Of a DNA stretch of 13,639 bases, positions 6,973-13,639 are shown in pieces (position 1 is the first letter of the stretch; every line of letters starts with the position of its first letter). Below the pieces are notes generated by a model. The model searched no databases. It saw only the letters and a program-made list of their open reading frames with translations, and was not told the origin of the DNA. Source of the DNA: JBCBTD01 sp039818825. Lineage in GTDB: Bacteria; Pseudomonadota; Alphaproteobacteria; Geminicoccales; Geminicoccaceae. Where the stretch lies: the NCBI GenBank assembly GCA_039818825.1, contig JBCBTD010000090.1, positions 1-13,639 on the forward strand, in the 5' to 3' direction. The translations under genes and the position numbers were made by a program.

Positions 6973-9269
6973 GGCGTGTCGGAGCGTTCACCCCACCCAA
7001 GAACGTTGCGGGCAATGCTCCATCGCGGCGACCCATCGCCCAGCGGCGCGTAGCCGTTGATCCAGTCGTCGACCATGCGAGCATGAAAGCCGCTGACGTG
7101 TTGTAGCCTCAGCCAGTAATTGAGGGTATCGACCAGTTCCTCGTTGTCCGGTGACGTCACGTAGGCAAAGAGGAAGCTACCTCCTAGCCCTCGTGGCACC
7201 ACCGCCGTCAAAGCCGGTTGCGACCGAGCGAACGCTCGCGCTTCGGCAAGACTGGTCAGCGTCGCGTCGATCTCGGACCGCTGGATCATTTCACCGTAGT
7301 TGTCCAAAGGCACGATTGTCGCGTTCGGGAACAAGCTGGCCGCGATCTCCTTCATCGCCGCCGTATCGAGGACGGCAATGGTGAGATCGTCGGTGGCGGC
7401 GACGTCCTCGCGCGACATCCATTTCTCGGCCTGATCAGCCTGCGCAATCAAGGCGATCGGGCTTTGAAAGTAAGGATCCGACATGCCGTACAGGCTCGCG
7501 CGCTTCGTCGTCGCGTAGACCGCCGCCGCAACCACGTCGTATCGGCCATCCAGCGTATCCTGAAGAAACGTCTCGACCTCGATCGGCACCAGCGTCAGCG
7601 CCACGTTCAGATCGCGCGCCAAGCGGTAGGCATGCGCGATGTCGAAACCAACGAGTTCACCATTCTCGTTGCGGAACGAAAACGGCACGACATCCGGGTT
7701 GTAGCCTACGCGTAGCTCACCGCTGTGGCGAATTCGCTCGAGCGCCGTCGCATGGCTTGGGGCGCTCGACGTCTGAGACGGCCCCGTCGCCGGCCCGCCG
7801 GCCGGCGCTGCGCTCGCCGCAAGGACCTTGACGCTGACCCCATCCGTCAACTCGGCGCCGAGGGTCATGCGATCGAAGTCGGATCGATCTCCAACAGCGA
7901 TCGTCTTGCCGATGACGGAGCCAGCAGTGCTCAGCGCGCCCAAAACGACGATGGTCACCGCGACCGATAGACCAAGTTTCGGCAAGCTGATCTTCAGTTT
8001 ACCATAGTAATTCAAGATAACGACGAAGACGATGAACGTGAAGCCCATCACTGAAGCGGCGACCTGCCCGTAGCGGGTGACGGTCATCGTCTCGATGTAG
8101 AGCTGTGTGGCGATGCCAGGCAGGCCGACCCAATGAGAAAGGAAATTCACGGTATCGATCGACGAGCTTGGCGAGCCGATACCCGAGAGGAGCGTGAACA
8201 ATGGCATCATGGCATGCTGCACCCAGCCCAGTGGTGCATCGAAAAACGACGTTCCGAACACGATGAACAGCAGCACGAAGAAGTTGCCGAGCTGCGCCAG
8301 CGGGTACGCAACGGCGAGCGTGGTGCGAGCGATCTCCGATCTGTTTTCGTCGTTGATCGAGACTTCCTCGCAAAAGCGTTCCGCCGCCTTCTGGATGAAA
8401 GGCAAAGCGGCGACTGACAGTGTGGTCACCATGGCGATCACCAAGCCATCGCGAACCAACCGGACCACCGCCAACGGTGTGATCGGACACACGGCGGCGA
8501 TGAGCGACGGCAACACCCAGAACGCAAGGAAGAACGTCCCACACAGAAACACCACGAGATACAGGGACAACTGGGCGGCCGCGTCGGGACGCACCGTTCC
8601 CGCCGTGTCCGCGAAGAGCGCCATGACGCCGATCGGCGCCAGCATCACCACCCATCCCCAGATGGTGACGCTCGCTTTCCTGATGGTGTCGAGAGCTTGG
8701 AGGAGGCTCTGTTTCTGCTCGACCCGTTGGATGGCCACCCCGAAGAGGACGGAGAAGACGACGATGGCGGGGACGGAGTTCTGGACGAGACTGGCAAACG
8801 GGTCGGCAGGGATGAGCAGCGGCAGAACGTCCAGGCTTCGTTCAGGCACGGTAAAGTCGATGAACGTCGGTGAAGGCGGCAACGGAATGGCCGTGCTCAT
8901 GACCAGGATGACGAAGAACGTGGCACCCCACATCACGAGGTAAACAGCCCAGCTGGAGCGTAGGAGCTTGGCGGCAATGGCCGGCGTCAGCTGTCCAAGA
9001 CCATGCAGCAGCGAACAGATGATGTACGGGAACACCACGATCTGCATGGCCATCGCGTACGCAGCGCCGACCGGTCGCAGCAGCTTCGCGTCGTCGCCGA
9101 AAAACAAACCGATGGCGATCCCGACCGAAGCGCCGATGAAAACCCACAACGGCAACCGATCCGCGTAGACCGACCGAAACGTTCTCTTCGGGCGCTCGCC
9201 TGCCCCGCTCCCGAATTCCGGGTGCACCGAACTCGTCGTATCGTTGCCGGACATTGGCTTGCGGCCCAT
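6969..9269 (-). CDS. Fusion transporter: dicarboxylate/amino-acid:cation symporter with C-terminal family-3 solute-binding domain
   Basis: A 766-residue protein, numbered from the ATG at 9269. Residues 40-425 form an SDF-type (DctA/GltP) symporter: eight helices plus re-entrant hairpins, with HP1-like MVTTLSVAALPF near 280 and HP2-like GIGSPSSSIDTVNFLS near 364-380. The canonical NMDGT of helix 7 is absent (AYPLAQLGNFF instead), and the Asp/Asn pattern of helix 8 is altered, so the substrate probably differs from C4-dicarboxylates or glutamate. A further hydrophobic helix (432-455) precedes a Ser/Ala/Pro linker and an SBP_bac_3 domain (509-734) beginning ERIRHSGELRVGYNPDVVPFSF with GFDIAHAYRLARDL. 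The extra helix would place this binding domain in the periplasm. The start is uncertain: GTG 9302, ATG 9269 or ATG 9254, none with well-spaced Shine-Dalgarno. Its stop overlaps the TetR stop. Confidence 0.9.
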   Translation of the reverse strand: MGRKPMSGNDTTSSVHPEFGSGAGERPKRTFRSVYADRLPLWVFIGASVGIAIGLFFGDDAKLLRPVGAAYAMAMQIVVFPYIICSLLHGLGQLTPAIAAKLLRSSWAVYLVMWGATFFVILVMSTAIPLPPSPTFIDFTVPERSLDVLPLLIPADPFASLVQNSVPAIVVFSVLFGVAIQRVEQKQSLLQALDTIRKASVTIWGWVVMLAPIGVMALFADTAGTVRPDAAAQLSLYLVVFLCGTFFLAFWVLPSLIAAVCPITPLAVVRLVRDGLVIAMVTTLSVAALPFIQKAAERFCEEVSINDENRSEIARTTLAVAYPLAQLGNFFVLLFIVFGTSFFDAPLGWVQHAMMPLFTLLSGIGSPSSSIDTVNFLSHWVGLPGIATQLYIETMTVTRYGQVAASVMGFTFIVFVVILNYYGKLKISLPKLGLSVAVTIVVLGALSTAGSVIGKTIAVGDRSDFDRMTLGAELTDGVSVKVLAASAAPAGGPATGPSQTSSAPSHATALERIRHSGELRVGYNPDVVPFSFRNENGELVGFDIAHAYRLARDLNVALTLVPIEVETFLQDTLDGRYDVVAAAVYATTKRASLYGMSDPYFQSPIALIAQADQAEKWMSREDVAATDDLTIAVLDTAAMKEIAASLFPNATIVPLDNYGEMIQRSEIDATLTSLAEARAFARSQPALTAVVPRGLGGSFLFAYVTSPDNEELVDTLNYWLRLQHVSGFHARMVDDWINGYAPLGDGSPRWSIARNVLGWGERSDTP

Positions 9270-9368
9270 CCCTCGTTGGTTCGACGCGAGGCATGCATGC
9301 ACGCCTGCGAGTTCTTGTTGCGGACTGCCACGTCATCATCGTCGATCGTTCGACCAGCGCACTGGCCC

Positions 9369-9387
9369 GCCAGCGAAACTCGCTGGC
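9369..9387. repeat. Perfect 8-bp inverted repeat in the leader of the fusion transporter
   Basis: Arms GCCAGCGA (9369-9376) and TCGCTGGC (9380-9387) flank a 3-nt loop. The element lies about 100 bp upstream of the transporter ATG and 150 bp downstream of the pqiC stop. As RNA it would form a stable short hairpin; as DNA it could be an operator. No T-tract follows on either strand, so a simple intrinsic terminator is unlikely. Confidence 0.45.
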
Positions 9388-9497
9388 ATTCACGCAGTGA
9401 CCCGGTCATGCCCGAGTTTCCAGCGCCAAGTCCCACGTCGGTCAAGTGAACGACCGTGCTTCGTGGACGTGCGGCAAGCGTGGGTGTCGGTGTCGGG

Positions 9498-9514
9498 ACG
9501 ACGCGAACCGTCGT
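9498..9514 (-). terminator. Possible terminator hairpin after pqiC
   Basis: A 6-bp inverted repeat (ACGACG / CGTCGT, 5-nt loop) lies 21 nt beyond the pqiC stop on the minus strand. It is well placed to end the pqiABC transcript, but no U-rich tail follows. The 9270-9535 spacer otherwise contains only the inverted repeat at 9369-9387 and no credible gene. Confidence 0.3.
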
Positions 9515-9535
9515 GTAGCCTGGGTGCTCGATCCA

Positions 9536-10114
9536 CTAGCTCGACGGTGGCGGCCGACGGATCGCGTCGGCGACCTCGGCCGTCAGCGGCCCCAACGTTG
9601 CGTTCAGGGCTGCGACCAGCGCTGGCACGCCGCCCGCAGGGTCGTAGGGCTCGACCACGTCCGTCCGGCCCTCCCGAAGCAGTCTGATCGGGGTCTCGCC
9701 GTAGACCCTCCACGTGGCACGGAGGACCGCTTCGCCGGGCGCAGCACCGTTGAACGCCTGCACGCTGACCTCGACCACCCGGTCGAGCGGTGTCAGCCGC
9801 CTTGTCGGCAGCTCCAACACCTCGGCGATCCCGAGTTCGGCGGCGAGGCTCTCGGCGAGGACGCGGCCGAGCATCAGGTCGACGGGCTCGGCCCACGCGT
9901 CGCGGTCGGCAAGCTCGACCGCGGTCGGCGTCGGCCGGGTGACGATCTCCGTACGATCCAAAAAAGCGGCGACGTCGACGGGTTCCAAGCCGACGCGCAA
10001 CGACGATGGTGCGGGCGACGGCCCGGCCAAGGCGGTGAGGCCATGGTAGCGCGTCTGCGGACTAGCACAGGCCGAGAGCGCCAAAGCCGCCAGCAGCACC
10101 GAGCGCCGGTTCAT
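9536..10114 (-). CDS. pqiC: PqiC-type ABC transport auxiliary lipoprotein
   Basis: A 192-residue outer-membrane-type lipoprotein. The signal peptide MNRRSVLLAALALSAC ends in a lipobox (LSAC) with the lipidated cysteine at residue 16. The body fits the PqiC/DUF330 family: a strand-rich domain with LRVGLEPVDVAAFLDRTEIVTR, then AWAEPVDLMLGRVLAESLAAEL and a C-terminal helix region. In E. coli, PqiC is an outer-membrane lipoprotein that forms a ring docking the PqiB tunnel, completing a trans-envelope lipid path. The ATG at 10112-10114 overlaps the pqiB TGA (ATGA, 4-bp overlap) with GAGGGG upstream, so translation is coupled. It is the last gene of the pqiABC operon. The extreme C-terminus is proline/serine rich. 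The family assignment rests on lipobox, size and position as well as motifs. Confidence 0.9.
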   Translation of the reverse strand: MNRRSVLLAALALSACASPQTRYHGLTALAGPSPAPSSLRVGLEPVDVAAFLDRTEIVTRPTPTAVELADRDAWAEPVDLMLGRVLAESLAAELGIAEVLELPTRRLTPLDRVVEVSVQAFNGAAPGEAVLRATWRVYGETPIRLLREGRTDVVEPYDPAGGVPALVAALNATLGPLTAEVADAIRRPPPSS

Positions 10115-11763
10115 CGTCGTCCCCTCAACAAGGCTTCCGGGTTGCGTTCCAGGTATTGAACGAAGCTGTTGAGCGAGCGGGTCAAGACCCGCAGTTCCTG
10201 GACGAGACGCTGGGCATCGAACGGCACGCCCTGGGAGCCGTCGACCAGCGCCTGGGTCGAGCCCAACACCGCCCGAAGCTCGGCCATCGCCTGGTTGCCG
10301 CCGCGCGCCGCCGCACCAGCGTCCGTGAGCGCAGCCGTCAACTGCTCCTCCAGACGGCCGACGCTGTCCCGCAACGTGGCCGTGATGGCAGCCGCGTCGT
10401 CGACGCTTTGGGCCAATGCCGGGTCACTCAACAGGGCGGCCAGCGAAACGGCCGTCTGGCGAATCGCATCGCCGATCTCGGCCAACGGGAGGCTTTGGAC
10501 CCGGGCGACGATGGTCTGCAGCTGATCGAGTGAACTCGGCATGGTCGGCAGAACCGGGTCCGGACCGCTCCAGTCGATGGTCGCCGCCGGTGCGTCCGAG
10601 AAGAAATCGAGCGCGACGCCGAGTTCGCCGGTCACCAGATTGAGCGAGCGGAGCTGTGCCCGGAGCCCATCGGCGACCAAGTCATCGAGGTTCTGGTCGG
10701 TGCCCGAGACGTTCTCGCCCTCCTGGTCGACGAACCGTCCCCCGAAAATCCGAAACCGTACCGGCACGCTGATGGTGTTCGCCGCCGCGTCGTAGACCAA
10801 GCGCACGTCGGTGACCTCACCGACACGCAGGCCCCGGAACAGCACGGACGAACCTTCGCGCAGCCCACCGGCGTCGCCGGCGAAGTAGGCGAGGAACGAC
10901 TGGCCGCCCTCGGCCTCGGCTTCCTCGGCGATGCGCGAGCTGGCGAACAGCGGGAACGTCTTGCCCCCGGACGCCTCGTCGGACGTCGAGCCCGGCGGGC
11001 TGCGGAACTCGACGCCGCCCGCAACCAGCGCTTCGAGCGAGGTCACGGTGACGCGGAGGCCGGCGCCCTGGAGTGCGACGTCGACGCCGTTGGCCAACCA
11101 GAACCGGCTGTCGTCGCGGACGAACTTGGCGAACGGATCGCGGACGAAGACGTCCACGCGGAACTTGTCGTTCTCGCCGTCCAGTTCGTAGTCGAGCACC
11201 TGACCGACGACGATACCGCGGTAGTAGACGCCGGAACCGCGGCGCAGATTGTCGATCGCCTCGGTCTCCAGGACGAAGCGGCGACCCGGTACTTCGGACG
11301 TGAGCGGCGGCGGCGCGTCAAGGGCGCGAAACGACCGGGTCGCATCACCTTCACCCGGATCGACCGCGATGTACGGCCCGGACAGTAGCGTCGACAGGCC
11401 GCTGACGCCGCCCAATCCGACCCGCGGGCTCACGACCCAGAAACGGGTCCCTTCGGTCATGTAGGCGTCGGCCGCCTTCTCCATCTGCGCGGTGACGACC
11501 ACGTGGGAGTAGTCGGTGGCGACGTCGAGGTCGGTGACCACACCGACGTCGACGCTCCGGAGGCGGATCTTCGTCTTGTCGATCTGCAGTCCCTCGGCCG
11601 TCGGCACCTCGATGGTGATCGTCGGCCCCCGCTCCTGCAGACCCTGCCAAGCGAGCCAGCCGCCCAGGCCCGCGGCGACGATCGGGATCAGCCATACGGG
11701 CGAGATCGTGCGATTGCGCTCGACCTCGGGCTCCTCGGCCGGCGCCGGCGCGCGCTCAACCAT
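10111..11763 (-). CDS. pqiB: PqiB-type MCE-domain intermembrane lipid transport protein
   Basis: A 550-residue inner-membrane-anchored periplasmic protein. A short cytoplasmic N-terminus is followed by a membrane helix (residues 22-42, VWLIPIVAAGLGGWLAWQGL). Three MCE domains come next: about 46-150 (ITIEVPTAEGLQIDKTKIRLRSVDVGVVTD), 158-260 (AIDNLRRGSGVYYRGIVVGQV) and 285-395 (GGLREGSSVLFRGLRVGEVTDV). The last 130 residues are helical and coiled-coil-like, as expected for the PqiB needle. E. coli PqiB forms stacked hexameric MCE rings and a hollow tube across the periplasm for phospholipid movement; a length near 550 fits. The ATG at 11761-11763 lies inside the end of pqiA (8-bp overlap), and the stop overlaps pqiC by 4 bp, so the three genes form one translationally coupled operon. 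Confidence 0.94.
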   Translation of the reverse strand: MVERAPAPAEEPEVERNRTISPVWLIPIVAAGLGGWLAWQGLQERGPTITIEVPTAEGLQIDKTKIRLRSVDVGVVTDLDVATDYSHVVVTAQMEKAADAYMTEGTRFWVVSPRVGLGGVSGLSTLLSGPYIAVDPGEGDATRSFRALDAPPPLTSEVPGRRFVLETEAIDNLRRGSGVYYRGIVVGQVLDYELDGENDKFRVDVFVRDPFAKFVRDDSRFWLANGVDVALQGAGLRVTVTSLEALVAGGVEFRSPPGSTSDEASGGKTFPLFASSRIAEEAEAEGGQSFLAYFAGDAGGLREGSSVLFRGLRVGEVTDVRLVYDAAANTISVPVRFRIFGGRFVDQEGENVSGTDQNLDDLVADGLRAQLRSLNLVTGELGVALDFFSDAPAATIDWSGPDPVLPTMPSSLDQLQTIVARVQSLPLAEIGDAIRQTAVSLAALLSDPALAQSVDDAAAITATLRDSVGRLEEQLTAALTDAGAAARGGNQAMAELRAVLGSTQALVDGSQGVPFDAQRLVQELRVLTRSLNSFVQYLERNPEALLRGRR

Positions 11764-12958
11764 GTTGGCGTTCCGCCACGTCCCAGGGCATCCGCGGATC
11801 GAAGCTCATCGACGCCAGCATCGTCAAGATCACGACCGACCCGAATGCGATGGCGCCGATCCCGGGAACGATCACGAACAGGCCGGTCGCCTGAACCAGG
11901 CTCGTGAGGATCGCGACCATGAACACGTCGACCATCGACCATCGGCCGACGAACTCGATCGCCGCATAGGCTTTGGTTCGCGAGCGGAGCGACGCCGGCG
12001 AGCGGCGCTGCTGGGCGATCGCCAACCAGGCGAGACCCAGCATCTTGGCGACGGGCACGAGCACGCTGGCGACGAAGACGACGGCGGCGATCGGGTACAT
12101 GCCCGCGTGCAACAGATCGATGACCCCGCCGATGATCGTTGCCGGATGGTCGTTGCCGAACTGGCTGATGACCATGATCGGATAGACGTTGGCGGGCACG
12201 TACAAGACCACGGCCGCCGCCAGCAACGCCCACATGCGCTGCAGCGGCTCTGGCTTGCGATGGTGCATCGCCGCCCCGCAGCGCGGGCACGTCCGGGCTG
12301 CGCGCGGCGCCACCCAGTGACAGGTGTGGCAGGCAACCGCCGCGTCGGGTGCCGGCTCGACCCGCCGGCCGATGCGCGACCAGACGGCCTCCGGTTCGAG
12401 CACGGCGTCTGCAGCAACGATGCAGAAGATCGTCGCGGCCAGTGCGAGGAGGCCGATGTGGAACTCGATCCGAGCGTATTCGACCAGCTTCACGTACGCG
12501 ACGATCAAGCCGAACAGGTAGATCTCCAACATCGCCCAGGGCGCCTGGCGTTGACCGAGGGCGAACGCGCGCCGGACCAGCGGTCGTCGTGTGCCGAGCG
12601 CCGCGCCGACCGCCCCGGTCAGCGCGAGCACGATCTTGACCAGCGGCGCCAGGCTAGCGAACACCAACACGGCCAAAGCCAGGGGCCAGAGCCCCGTGTC
12701 TGCGATCGCCGTCACCCCGCGCAACAAGGTCGCCGTTTCGTCGATGCCTTCGATGTTCAACGTCAAGAGCGGCGTCACGTGGGTCGTCACCCAGAAGACG
12801 AGCGCCGCCAACAGCAACGCGATGCCGCGCGACAGCGGCCGCAGGCGTTCACGGAACAGCGTCGCACCGCACCGGGTGCAGCAGGCTCGGTGGCCGGGCC
12901 TCAGCGCTACCCGCCGGTGCAGCGCGCCGCACAGATGACAGCCGATGAGGGCGTCCAC
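11756..12958 (-). CDS. pqiA: PqiA-family integral membrane protein (two PqiA domains with zinc-ribbon motifs)
   Basis: A 400-residue inner-membrane protein made of two tandem PqiA units. Each unit starts with a rubredoxin/zinc-ribbon-like motif: C7-x2-C10 with C27-x2-C30, and C210-x2-C213 with C224-x2-C227. Each is followed by about four membrane helices. The first helix of each unit carries the family pattern: TTHVTPLLTL in unit one and VPANVYPIMVISQFG in unit two. In E. coli, PqiA is the membrane partner of PqiB and PqiC and probably feeds lipid to the MCE tunnel. The start is GTG at 12956-12958, with GGAG five bases upstream. It heads the pqiABC operon and is divergent from the RND adaptor across 113 bp. 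E. coli pqi genes are SoxRS and RpoS controlled; I recognise no such site here. Confidence 0.94.
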   Translation of the reverse strand: MDALIGCHLCGALHRRVALRPGHRACCTRCGATLFRERLRPLSRGIALLLAALVFWVTTHVTPLLTLNIEGIDETATLLRGVTAIADTGLWPLALAVLVFASLAPLVKIVLALTGAVGAALGTRRPLVRRAFALGQRQAPWAMLEIYLFGLIVAYVKLVEYARIEFHIGLLALAATIFCIVAADAVLEPEAVWSRIGRRVEPAPDAAVACHTCHWVAPRAARTCPRCGAAMHHRKPEPLQRMWALLAAAVVLYVPANVYPIMVISQFGNDHPATIIGGVIDLLHAGMYPIAAVVFVASVLVPVAKMLGLAWLAIAQQRRSPASLRSRTKAYAAIEFVGRWSMVDVFMVAILTSLVQATGLFVIVPGIGAIAFGSVVILTMLASMSFDPRMPWDVAERQHG

Positions 12959-13071
12959 GCCATCTCCGTCCAGCTTCGGGGGTGGTCGAAGGCACTAGTC
13001 GTGCTGCCTGCCCTTGTCCATCGCCCAGCTGCAGCGCAGGTTGTGTCAAACCCCACCTCGATGGGTCGTTC
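12959..13071. promoter_or_regulatory. Divergent promoter region between pqiA and the RND adaptor gene
   Basis: This 113-bp intergenic segment must hold the start signals of pqiABC (leftward) and of the adaptor gene (rightward). The pqiA ribosome binding site GGAG lies at its left end in minus-strand sense. No clear sigma-70 boxes and no strong palindrome are visible, so the control mode cannot be read from the sequence. Sharing one short spacer leaves room for coordinated regulation. Confidence 0.45.
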
Positions 13072-13639
13072 ATGCGCTACGTCGTTTTCGTCATCGTCAT
13101 TGCCGCGGCGGGCGTCACCGCCTGGCTGTTCCGCAACGACCTGCCGACGCTGCTCGCCGACCGAGGACCGCCGCCAGCAGCGGCCGAAGCGCCGCCACCG
13201 CCGACGGTGACGGTCGCCCAGCCGCTGGCCCTGGAGCTGGTGGAGTGGGACGAGTTCATCGGCCGGTTCGAAGCGATCGAGCGGGTGGACATCCGCGCTC
13301 GGGTCGGTGGCTATCTGGCTGAAGTTCCGGTGGCCGACGGGGCGACCGTCGCTGCCGACGACGTTCTGTTCGTCGTCGATCGGTTTCCCTTCACACTCGC
13401 CGTCGACCGTGCCCAGGCGCAGCTCGACCGGGCCCAGGCCAACGTCGAGTTCGCGTCGCTGGAGCTCGAGCGGACGCGAGGGTTGATCGCCCGCAACGCG
13501 GCCTCCCAAGCGGCTTTCGACGAGCGTACCTTGGACCTCGCAACCGCCGAAGCCGAGCTCGCCGACGCCCGCGCGGCACTCGGCCAGGCCCAGCTCGACC
13601 TCGGGTTCACGACGGTCCGCGCGCCCTTCCCCGGAAGGG
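13072..13639 (+). CDS. RND efflux periplasmic adaptor (MexE/AcrA-like membrane fusion protein), 3' end cut by window
   Basis: From the ATG at 13072-13074, 189 codons stay open to the window end, roughly half the usual 370-400 residues. A hydrophobic N-terminus (residues 3-20) serves as an uncleaved anchor or signal; there is no lipobox cysteine. After a Pro/Ala-rich linker, EWDEFIGRFEAIERVDIRARVGGYL (from 58) begins the membrane-proximal and lipoyl half-motif typical of MexE-like adaptors. A long alpha hairpin (110-175) rich in Ala/Gln/Leu heptads follows, then DLGFTTVRAPFPGR, the second lipoyl half. Such proteins join an inner-membrane RND pump to an outer-membrane channel. The pump gene is expected just beyond the right edge. 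An ATG at 13061 is out of frame. GATGGG upstream is a weak Shine-Dalgarno. Confidence 0.93.
   Translation, partial: MRYVVFVIVIAAAGVTAWLFRNDLPTLLADRGPPPAAAEAPPPPTVTVAQPLALELVEWDEFIGRFEAIERVDIRARVGGYLAEVPVADGATVAADDVLFVVDRFPFTLAVDRAQAQLDRAQANVEFASLELERTRGLIARNAASQAAFDERTLDLATAEAELADARAALGQAQLDLGFTTVRAPFPGR

Noticed and set aside
9303..9449. Small open frames in the spacer between the transporter and pqiC
   Set aside because: Short frames in several phases have no ribosome binding site, no conserved motif and no consistent coding bias.
11516..13210. 564-codon plus-strand open frame
   Set aside because: Antisense to pqiA and overlapping the RND adaptor start. Both real genes have clear domains, while this product is His/Arg/Asp-rich with no motif.
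1..13639. tRNA, rRNA, CRISPR array, insertion sequence or phage attachment site
   Set aside because: I looked for cloverleaf-like sequences, regularly spaced repeats, transposase motifs and flanking direct repeats, and saw none.

Overview
The window is 13.6 kb of GC-rich, gene-dense bacterial chromosome. The gene families (PqiABC, an RND adaptor, a CSS-like EAL protein, DUF3179) and the codon use fit a Gram-negative Pseudomonadota, most likely an alphaproteobacterium. There is no rRNA, tRNA or other marker to settle the lineage. I see no RNA gene, insertion sequence, phage gene or CRISPR array. Twelve protein genes are supported. Two of them, the EAL gene at the left edge and the RND adaptor at the right edge, are cut by the window ends.

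Left block, minus strand (1-4708): four genes read leftward. They are an HD-domain phosphohydrolase with a GTG start at 4708, an exported DUF3179 protein, a GNAT acetyltransferase, and a membrane-anchored c-di-GMP phosphodiesterase (EAL domain) that leaves the window. Gaps of about 80-175 bp make partial co-transcription possible but not shown. A class I SAM methyltransferase (4969-5658, plus) diverges from the HD gene.

Middle block (5870-9269): an AT-rich promoter with an 8-bp inverted repeat precedes a two-gene plus-strand unit, an ICMT/PEMT-like membrane methyltransferase followed at once by a TetR regulator. This looks like a self-controlled operon. Its regulator ends tail-to-tail, with overlapping stop codons, against a large minus-strand gene. 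That gene fuses a dicarboxylate/amino-acid:cation symporter, an extra membrane helix and a family-3 periplasmic solute-binding domain. It is the most unusual gene in the window.

Right block (9536-13639): a tightly overlapping pqiA-pqiB-pqiC operon on the minus strand encodes an MCE-type trans-envelope lipid transport system. Divergent from pqiA across 113 bp, an RND efflux periplasmic adaptor gene begins and runs off the right edge. The common theme is the cell envelope: lipid transport, efflux, solute uptake and a membrane-lipid-type methyltransferase, plus one c-di-GMP-degrading enzyme. No functional link between the blocks is proven by the sequence.
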